Assembly: GCF_018139485.1 (NCBI RefSeq)
Contig: NZ_JAGSNF010000001.1
Location: forward strand, 124,001 to 188,000
Reading direction: 5' to 3'
Source: Phycicoccus avicenniae
Lineage (GTDB): Bacteria; Actinomycetota; Actinomycetes; Actinomycetales; Dermatophilaceae
DNA: 64,000 bases
Shown here: positions 58,252-64,000 of the stretch, one piece after another
How the letters are laid out: the number at the start of each line of letters is the position of its first letter
Numbering within the stretch: the first letter of the stretch is position 1
Program-made: the position numbers and the translations under genes
Notes under the pieces: generated by a model
Told to the model about the DNA's origin: nothing
The model's database searches: none
What the model saw: only the letters and a program-made list of their open reading frames with translations

Positions 58252-58850
58252 ACGCGTTCATCGACGCGCACCGGGCCCGGTTCGGGGCCGAGCCGATCTG
58301 TCGCGTGCTGAGCGAGCACGGCGTCCAGGTCGCCCCGCGGACCTACTACACCGCCAAGACCCGCCCGCTGTCGGCGCGGGCGGTCCGGGATGCGGAGCTG
58401 GTCGAGACGATCCGGGCGGTGCACACCGACCGGTCCAAGGGGCGCGGAGTGGCCGGGTACCGGAAGGTGTGGCGCCTGCTGAAGAGGGACGGGGTGGAGG
58501 TCGCTCGCTGCACGGTGGGGCGGCTGATGCGCCAGGAAGGGCTGCACTACACCGAGCGCCTCGCCGACGCCGGCGCGCTGGCCTCCATCGGAACCGTGGG
58601 CGACCTATACGACAACGCCCTCGCCGAGTCGGTCATCGGGCTGTACAAGACCGAGTGCGTCCGCCTCGACGGACCGTTCAAGACCGTCGACGGGCTCGAG
58701 CTGGCCACCCTCTCGTGGGTGCACTGGTACAACACCGCCCGCCTGCACTCCGCCCTCGGCTACGTCCCACCAGCAGAGTTCGAGGGTGACTACTACCGTC
58801 AGATCAACCCCCGACAGGCGCCGCTACCGGGACAACTGACCGTGCACTGA
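58245..58850 (+). pseudogene. IS3 transposase orfB with internal deletion
   Basis: A 201-residue product instead of about 290-300. The N-terminal part is normal (FIDAHRARFGAEPICRVL to VGRLMRQEGL), then it jumps directly to HYTERLADAGALAS. The first two catalytic Asp blocks (DFTYV and HHSDAGSQ, still present in the 46-48 kb copy) are missing. The deletion is in frame, near 58,548. The protein cannot catalyse transposition, but could bind DNA or the intact transposase. Confidence 0.9.
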
Positions 58851-58979
58851 GCCCGGGGCGGTTCAGTACCGGGCCGTGGCGTTGAGCTATCGATCTTGGT
58901 GGTCGCCAGGACCGCATTCACCGCGGCTTCGACTCGTCAACGGCGAGCAGGTCGACCTCGTGGCCGGAGAGCAGCTCGA

Positions 58980-60713
58980 TTAGACGTCACTACCTGCTTC
59001 TTCGACGTCGGTCGGATCGTGGCGACGCCACCGGATCGTCCGGTCAGGGGTCGTGAGCGCGTGCGTCACCTGGCCCCCTTCCAATCGCCGGTCAAGGACC
59101 TTGGGGGAGTCGAGAACGGCTTCGCACTGACCGAGGTCGATCGACTGTCCGCCCACCTTGGCAGTCAGGGGCAGGAGGATGCGCGCCGGCTGGCTTTCGT
59201 CGAACGTGACATCGCTACCGAGGACGACCATGAGGGCGTGTCCTTCGGGGTGCGTCCCCGTGATCTCGTCGCCGTCCAAGACCGCAGCGACGCGCTGCCA
59301 TCCCGCCATGTCCTTTTGCGTCACCCCCTCAAGGTCGGGGGTCCGGATCGGCGTGCTCGTGTGCTCCTGGAGTCGCGTCAGCGGCTCCAGCATCTGGAGG
59401 ATGGCCTCAAGCCACTCGAAGATGTCGTGGTCCGGGTCAAAGACGCCGTCCGAGTCGACCACCCCCCGTGAGGGTGGGGTGTTTCTGACGCTGACCCGGA
59501 TCTTGTTGGGGCGGTGCAACAGGCTGAGAAAGTGCAGGGACGCATAGACGGTCGCGACCGGCTTACCGGACCAGTCGCCAAACCGTAAGGTCCGGTTGAG
59601 GCGACGATCCGGCAAGTCGACCCTGTCCTCGGTGGTGAACACGCCGTGAATCTCCTCAAGGACGACGCGGATTCCACCGCGAAGACCCTCTGTGCGCTCG
59701 ACCCTGCGGACGTCGACCCCAGCGAGTGACACTCCCGCCGGGTCGAGGACCTCGACGTGGAGATCCGGGTTCTGGCCCAAGTCGTGGTCCTCGGTCGGGC
59801 CAACCCAGAGGGTGCCGCCCTCCAGAGCACCACCGATCCCACCCGGTGCGGCTAGCTCCCCGGTGAACGCGCCCTCAGGGCTCGTGAACGGTGCGCCGTA
59901 GGTGAACCACGCGTCCAGCTGGCCAGCGAACTCACTGCCCGGCTCGGCCGTGAAGGCTCCCTGAATGGTGATGGGCCGCTCCTGAACCGACGCAGCACAC
60001 CTAGCGATGATATCGACGGTGCTCCAGCGACCTCCGTCGGGCTCGATGAGCTGGGTGTGCATCACCATCCCTGGGCGTTCGCCTTGCCGCGGGTACGGCG
60101 GCGGGTCGCCCTCGCCGAAGCGGTGTTCGTAGCGGTAGTGCGGGTCGTGGTCCAACACCTGGAGAGCGTCGTGCAAGCGACGCTGGACCTCCTGAACCGA
60201 CAGACCCTCGGGCAACTTCTCGGCGCCCACCAGAGTCATGACCTGAGCGTGGGTGGTCTCGATTAGAGCGCGTCCGCCGTGAAGGTAGTAGTCGATGACG
60301 TCGTCGTACTTCGCTGCCTGCTGGTCGGCCCACGTCAGGCCGTGCCAGATCTTGCGGATGTCGGGGTATCCCAATCCCTGGAGCCAGTCTTCTGCTTCCG
60401 GCGTGGGGTCCCACGGGGTGACCAGCCGCCACTCGCGCACGGACAGGCTCTTCCACCGGTCGTCGGACATCAGCCTGTTCAACGAGCCCTTGATATCGCG
60501 CTCCTGCTTCGCGGTCAGCTTCTCCGTGTAGCGCTTCACCTGGTAGACCACGTCCGTTCCGTCCGGACCGGCGCCGCGGTCGAGGATGTCGACACCGCCG
60601 TCACCCTTGGAAGGGGTGATCCTCACCGACTCTGGCCGTTCGCGGTTGACGAACATTGCCACAACCGCCTCGACCTGACCGCCCTCAAGCCGCGTCCACT
60701 CCACCGATCCCAT
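58980..60713 (-). CDS. Mrr-like PD-(D/E)XK nuclease-domain protein of unknown function
   Basis: A 577-residue protein. The first ~130 residues look like a restriction-endonuclease fold: GGQVEAVVAMF (leading helix), ITPSKGDGGVDIL (catalytic Asp) and VVYQVKRYTEKL (the QxK motif), then a helix KQERDIKGSLNRL. The remaining ~440 residues are uncharacterised, Asp/Gly-rich and beta-predicted, without known motifs. Such proteins are found singly in actinobacterial genomes; an anti-phage or anti-plasmid role is an inference from the nuclease fold and the neighbouring IS elements and Fic gene. The ATG is at 60713 with no clear ribosome site. Confidence 0.75.
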   Translation of the reverse strand: MGSVEWTRLEGGQVEAVVAMFVNRERPESVRITPSKGDGGVDILDRGAGPDGTDVVYQVKRYTEKLTAKQERDIKGSLNRLMSDDRWKSLSVREWRLVTPWDPTPEAEDWLQGLGYPDIRKIWHGLTWADQQAAKYDDVIDYYLHGGRALIETTHAQVMTLVGAEKLPEGLSVQEVQRRLHDALQVLDHDPHYRYEHRFGEGDPPPYPRQGERPGMVMHTQLIEPDGGRWSTVDIIARCAASVQERPITIQGAFTAEPGSEFAGQLDAWFTYGAPFTSPEGAFTGELAAPGGIGGALEGGTLWVGPTEDHDLGQNPDLHVEVLDPAGVSLAGVDVRRVERTEGLRGGIRVVLEEIHGVFTTEDRVDLPDRRLNRTLRFGDWSGKPVATVYASLHFLSLLHRPNKIRVSVRNTPPSRGVVDSDGVFDPDHDIFEWLEAILQMLEPLTRLQEHTSTPIRTPDLEGVTQKDMAGWQRVAAVLDGDEITGTHPEGHALMVVLGSDVTFDESQPARILLPLTAKVGGQSIDLGQCEAVLDSPKVLDRRLEGGQVTHALTTPDRTIRWRRHDPTDVEEAGSDV

Positions 60714-61198
60714 GCACTTAGTATCGGCCGTTCGCGTCCTCGACCAACCAGATCAAAAGATCCACGAGGCGGGTAGGCGACGCTCCGTTCGAGTCTCCGA
60801 CCGAAATCGGAAGCTCGGCGGTTCGACCGACCCTGACTGCTACCGAGGCCGAACGCAGAGCCCCAGTGACCTGCAACTTCTTCACGTCTTGGCTTCTTCT
60901 ATCAGCACCACGACTCACCCTTGTTCACCGAAGTGTGCCGCTGCTAGCCAAGAGATGTCGCACAGTTCTTGCACGGCGTACCGGCTACGTGGGAGAGGCA
61001 AGGCGGGGGTCGTCGTGACCGGCTTCGCCGTCGCTCAGGAGGGAGAGTGGCCTCGGGAAGTTGTTAGGGGGTCCCGTGCGGTGGCCCTGACTTGTAACGT
61101 CACCTGGCGACAGGCAGAAAATTCCAAGCGTGTTCTTTAGGAGACTGCTGCCCTGGGGGGCCTAGATGTTAGGTCTGGTGCCAGTAGACTTAACAACT
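60714..61198. other. Divergent intergenic region with a possible small ORF
   Basis: This 485-base spacer lies between the minus-strand nuclease gene and the plus-strand Fic gene. On the minus strand, 60918-60718 could encode 66 residues ending SPTRLVDLLIWLVEDANGRY, stopping 4 bases before the nuclease ATG. It might be a leader peptide or an upstream exon-like remnant; support is weak. A TAGACT box at 61185-61190, 8 bases before the Fic ATG, suggests leaderless transcription. No RNA gene or repeat was seen. Confidence 0.35.
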
Positions 61199-62401
61199 AT
61201 GGATACGGCAGCCCTTGAGAACAGTCCCGTCGGCCAGCTCGTCCCCATCAGTGGGCATGACGAGCGGCAGCGTCCGTTCTCTCACGTCGCCTTCCTCCCC
61301 AAGCCACTCCCCACCACTCTCGAGTTGTCGAGCGCAACATGGACGGGGGTCGCGGCAGCGACCGAAGCCCTCGGGCGGCTCCACCAAGCATGCGCGAGCA
61401 TCCCAAATCCACGCTTGCTGATCGCGCCGGCATTGGCGAAGGAGGCGGTCGACACCTCTGCCCTGGAAGGAACCTACGGAGCTCTTGCCGATGTGCTCGA
61501 GTCTCGGCTGACAGACGTTCGCCCGAAGTCGGCCGAGGTCGCCGAGATCCGCGCCTACGAGCAGATCGCCCAACTTGGCTTCGAATGGGTCCGCCATCAG
61601 CCCATCACGATCGGGCTGCTCGAACACCTGCAGGGAATCTTGGCGAAGGATTCGCGCCAAGCTCAACGGGACCCGGGCAAGGTTCGAGAGCATCAAGTGG
61701 TGATCGGTCCTGAGGGCTGCACAGTGTATGAGGCGCGCTACATTCCCCCGCCCCCAGACGATCGCCTACGTGCGGGGCTTGACCAGTGGCAGGAGTGGCT
61801 CGCGGCTGACGTGCCGTTGCCCGCCCCGGTCAAGGCCGCGATGGCGCACTACCAGTTCGAGTCTCTCCACCCCTTTGGGGATGGAAACGGCCGAATCGGA
61901 CGCCTCGTCATCGTCCTCCAACTAATGCGCTCGGGCATACTCAACGAGCCCGCTTTGACGATCTCGCCTTGGCTGCGAGCTCGGCGGGACGAGTACCAGG
62001 GCCACCTTCTGGCCGTGAGCCAGACCGGCAACTGGGACCCTTGGGTTGCCTTCTTCTGCCGTGCGATCTGCGAGCAGTCCATGGCTTCCGTGCGAGTTGT
62101 CGATGCCCTCAACACCTGGCTCACGACTCAGCGGCAGACACTGAACGACCGCTACTGGACCGGGACTATCGCCAAGCTCGTCGAAGATCTGGTTGATTGG
62201 CCTGTCATCACGGCCTCCTTCGTGCAGGAGAAGTACGAAGTAAGCGCTCCGACAGCGAAATCCGCGATCGACCGCCTCATGGAGAGCGGCGTACTCCGAG
62301 AAACCACGGGCAAGTCCTACGGCCGCGTCTACGCCGCCATGGACGTCATCAACGCAGTGGAGTCGTTCGGTACATCGGGCGAGTCACGTCCGTCTGCGTG
62401 A
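61199..62401 (+). CDS. Fic family protein (predicted AMPylase) with inhibitory helix
   Basis: A 400-residue protein. The N-terminal domain holds TSALEG (the [ST]xxxE[GN] auto-inhibitory motif) near residue 95. The Fic core HPFGDGNGRIGRL lies near residue 220, with the catalytic His and phosphate-binding residues. The C-terminal ~120 residues include a winged-helix-like region (ITASFVQEKYEVSAPTAKSAID). Members transfer AMP from ATP to target hydroxyls. I chose the ATG at 61199, with a TAGACT -10 box right before it (leaderless); ATG at 61166 would add 11 residues. Confidence 0.9.
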   Translation: MDTAALENSPVGQLVPISGHDERQRPFSHVAFLPKPLPTTLELSSATWTGVAAATEALGRLHQACASIPNPRLLIAPALAKEAVDTSALEGTYGALADVLESRLTDVRPKSAEVAEIRAYEQIAQLGFEWVRHQPITIGLLEHLQGILAKDSRQAQRDPGKVREHQVVIGPEGCTVYEARYIPPPPDDRLRAGLDQWQEWLAADVPLPAPVKAAMAHYQFESLHPFGDGNGRIGRLVIVLQLMRSGILNEPALTISPWLRARRDEYQGHLLAVSQTGNWDPWVAFFCRAICEQSMASVRVVDALNTWLTTQRQTLNDRYWTGTIAKLVEDLVDWPVITASFVQEKYEVSAPTAKSAIDRLMESGVLRETTGKSYGRVYAAMDVINAVESFGTSGESRPSA

Positions 62402-62611
62402 TCGTGCAAGCATGGTGCGCGATCGCTTCACGCTCCCATTGGAGCGCGTCGAGGACGGCGCGCCAGCGCCGCCCGCAGGTGGAGGCCGAGCGCGGCGAGG
62501 CCCTTGACTACAAGGAGGTCAACGCGGCAATCACGAGCCGCGTGCTCACGACCCCAGCACCTCCGCATTGGGGGCATGTAGCCACACATATCGCCACACC
62601 GGCCCAATTCC

Positions 62612-62623
62612 GGGGGGGGGGGG
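62612..62623. repeat. Poly-G tract (12 G)
   Basis: Twelve consecutive G, 37 bases from the tRNA fragment, comparable to the 14-G run at 39755. Both are in the accessory region next to apparent breakpoints. Confidence 0.9.
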
Positions 62624-62659
62624 CACGCGATCGGCTGCACCCTCGCTGACCTGCAGTGA

Positions 62660-62704
62660 TGGTGGGCCCCGTGGGGCTCGAACCCACAACCTACGGATCA
62701 AAAG
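62660..62704 (-). other. 3' half of a tRNA gene, likely attachment-site (att) remnant
   Basis: On the minus strand the sequence runs from CTTTTGATCCG (anticodon loop onward) through the T-arm GTGGG-TTCGAGC-CCCAC and acceptor strand GGGGCCC to ACCA. The bases 5' of the anticodon loop cannot pair with its 3' stem, and no GGGCCCC acceptor partner or D-arm is present, so only the 3' half exists. This is the footprint left by a tyrosine-recombinase element that integrated in a tRNA 3' end. Anticodon TTT (Lys) or TTG (Gln) are both possible. Confidence 0.65.
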
Positions 62705-63450
62705 GTCACGGCACCCCGTGCCAGACAGGCTCAACCAGTCGCTTGACCTGCGCTTTCGCGTCTAGCTTACGTGCGTGAGACGCCGAGCGACATCCTGCAA
62801 CTGCACCAGAACTGCACCAGTGCGATGGTCAGCGTCTTGGCGCGCTCAGGTGTGGGCGGTGATGGGGTCGGCAGGTCGAGCTGGTGATCGTGGCTTGTCG
62901 GCGGCAAGCCGCGAGTCGACGCGGAAGCACTCGTGCACGACGCCGCCGGTGGAGCATGGTCGGTTCCCCTCCCCTGTGCGGGCCGGGTCGCCCTGAGCCG
63001 CACCCGGCGGCGACGGGCTCGGCCGCGCGCGGCTGATCGAGCCACGCCGCGCATACGACGAAGGCCACTCATAACGTTGGCGCCCGCCGGTGCTGGTCAG
63101 TCAACGAGCGAGCCGACCTCACCAAGCGGAACCTCGCGCAGCACGTGGAGCGGCTCCACGGTGTGGAGCTGGAGCTGGCAGGGGACCACCTGTCGATGAG
63201 CGATATCGCGGCATCCTGTCCTGGGAGCTCGGGACGTGTCTGCGCGCACCCGAGATGACCGCTGACGAGGCGATGGCCGCGGTGCGACCTGTGCCTTTCC
63301 TGGCTCACGAGTGGCTCAATGTGGCCGGTCAGCCTGGACGTCCGGAGGACGGCAGGAGCCTGGGCATCGAGGTCACCTCGTTCGCCGCCTGGGCGAGGGC
63401 CGTCCTGCCAGGCGCTTCCTGAGAGTCTCACCCGCAGGAACCGGGCTGGG

Positions 63451-64000
63451 TCAGTTCATGGACCGGGCCGCGCCCGCGTAGGGGCTGAGCCGCTGCACCT
63501 GGGCCATGACGTCGAGCTGCGCTGGGCCGTACAGGTTCCTGATGGCGGCGTCGATGGTGCGCCGGCCTGGCTTGGCTCCGGCCTCCAGGAGCTCGAAGCG
63601 CGGCCACTGCGCAGCGGACAGCGTGCGGAGATGGGCTGCGAGGTCGACGGCGACGTCCGCCCGGGTCTGCTGCTCGACACCATCGCCCAGGTGGTCGAAG
63701 GCGATGACCGACGGGTCGTCACGGTAGGGCACCAGGAGGTGCACGTAGGCCTCGAGAGCCGCGGGGTCGAGGACGCGGCTCAGGACGACGACGAAGGCTC
63801 GCTCGACGTCCGGAAGGTCGCGGACGTGGGCGGCGATGTCGAGGGGCAGGTCCGTGGGGGCGGCACGTTGCAGCATCACCGCCAGCTCCGTCCGCGTCGC
63901 CTGCAGCTCCTCGATCCGGGCAGCCAGCTCAGCGTCCAGTCGGCGCAGGGCCCCGGCCGGGTGCTCGTCGGTCTCGTCCAGGGCGGCGATCTGCGGCAGC
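63451..64000 (-). CDS. MerR-family-like regulator, C-terminal part (5' end beyond window)
   Basis: The frame is open to the window edge, so the protein continues upstream; about 182 residues are visible. The first ~50 (IAALDETDEHPAGALRR, then LDAELAARIEELQATRTEL) form the dimerisation coiled coil that follows the winged helix in MerR regulators. The rest (LPLDIAAHVRDLPDVERAF, LDPAALEAYVHLLVPYRDD) is a helical effector-binding-like domain. An internal GTG or ATG at 63879/63876 would give a headless 142-residue protein and is unlikely to be the true start. Confidence 0.65.
   Translation of the reverse strand, partial: LPQIAALDETDEHPAGALRRLDAELAARIEELQATRTELAVMLQRAAPTDLPLDIAAHVRDLPDVERAFVVVLSRVLDPAALEAYVHLLVPYRDDPSVIAFDHLGDGVEQQTRADVAVDLAAHLRTLSAAQWPRFELLEAGAKPGRRTIDAAIRNLYGPAQLDVMAQVQRLSPYAGAARSMN

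Larger units (their letters stand above)
57873..58866 (+). mobile_element. IS3 family element with internal deletion, TACC target duplication
   Basis: A 994-bp element bounded by TGAACCGCCCCGGG repeats (57874 and, inverted, ending 58865). TACC flanks both ends (57869-57872 and 58867-58870). Both ends are intact, but orfB lacks its central catalytic segment. It is inverted relative to the partial copy at 46.3-48.4 kb. Confidence 0.88.
62402..63450. other. Gene-poor stretch around the island's right edge
   Basis: About 1 kb without a gene I can support. Contents: a 12-G tract at 62612, a 3' tRNA fragment at 62660-62704, a small GGCAC-CCC-GTGCC hairpin near 62711, and a tandem CTGCAACTGCACCAGAACTGCACCAG-like stretch near 62797. 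From 63,090 a plus-strand frame reads ERADLTKRNLAQHVERLHG and then stops; it looks like a decayed gene fragment of unknown origin. Confidence 0.5.

Noticed and set aside
60712-61140. Plus-strand 142-residue open frame in the gap before the Fic gene
   Set aside because: No ribosome site, no motif, codon use unlike neighbours, and it crosses the nuclease gene's start region.
62660-62735. A complete tRNA gene at 62660
   Set aside because: The 3' half is perfect, but the anticodon stem, D-arm and 5' acceptor strand cannot be formed with the upstream bases.
62933-63422. Plus-strand open frames in the right-hand gap
   Set aside because: Arg/Ser/Trp-rich or motif-free; only one short stretch (ERADLTKRNLAQHVERLHG) looks protein-like and it ends quickly, so no gene was called.

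Overview
The window is chromosomal DNA from a high-GC Gram-positive actinobacterium, probably a Micrococcales member of the Intrasporangiaceae type. That placement is inferred from codon use (G/C at almost every third position), a GuaB1-type IMPDH relative, a CarH-like regulator beside lipid genes and actinobacterial tRNAs; no rRNA or species marker is present. Two blocks are visible. Bases 1 to about 32,870 and the last ~1 kb have very GC-rich core-type DNA. Bases ~32,880 to ~62,650 are less GC-rich, full of insertion sequences (IS) and carry catabolic and possible defence cargo: an accessory island.

Core block, left to right. (1) A tightly overlapping operon (GT2 glycosyltransferase, acyl-CoA dehydrogenase-like protein, PIG-L deacetylase/methyltransferase fusion, second GT2), then a zinc alcohol dehydrogenase and a phytoene-desaturase-like flavoprotein that seems to start with CTG. 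(2) An SDR-SRPBCC fusion, tRNA-Asp and tRNA-Glu, a PHP/HhH protein, a cysteine-desulfurase-like protein, GuaB1 and a DUF445 protein. (3) A light/B12-type regulon (13.8-24.5 kb): a CarH/LitR MerR regulator with W-x9-EH faces a seven-gene run (FAD oxidoreductase, DUF1365, CFA-type methyltransferase, SRPBCC, NAD(P)-binding protein, CPBP protease, photolyase). Behind the regulator are a second CFA synthase and a DUF1295 protein. The divergent promoter has two 11-bp direct repeats. Together this looks like a light-induced membrane-lipid modification and DNA repair programme. (4) Manganese handling: a TerC exporter and a GDT1/UPF0016 exporter, each behind a leader resembling the yybP-ykoY Mn riboswitch. 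Between them lie sugar-epimerase genes, a transglutaminase and an S10 carboxypeptidase.

Accessory island. It begins where an NADP-dependent oxidoreductase gene is cut and joined in frame to the tail of an IS3 transposase. Cargo A is a GntR-controlled DhaK/DhaL, HAD phosphatase and class II aldolase operon, with a transketolase tail cut off by an ISL3 element. Cargo B is an SsuABC/NMT1-type importer with a FluG-like amidohydrolase and aspartase, next to an XRE-cupin regulator. A nested IS30-in-IS3 structure and an old IS3 remnant follow. Cargo C is a sugar ABC importer, Gfo/Idh dehydrogenase, ROK repressor, SGNH hydrolase and large FAD oxidoreductase, with two matching candidate ROK operators. 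An internally deleted IS3 copy with target duplications closes this segment. Cargo D is an Mrr-like nuclease-domain protein and a Fic protein. A 3' tRNA fragment resembling an attachment site lies near the right edge, followed by a MerR-family gene running off the window.

No CRISPR array, rRNA, replication origin or complete integrase was seen. Two poly-G tracts (14 and 12 G) lie in the island and may be assembly artefacts.
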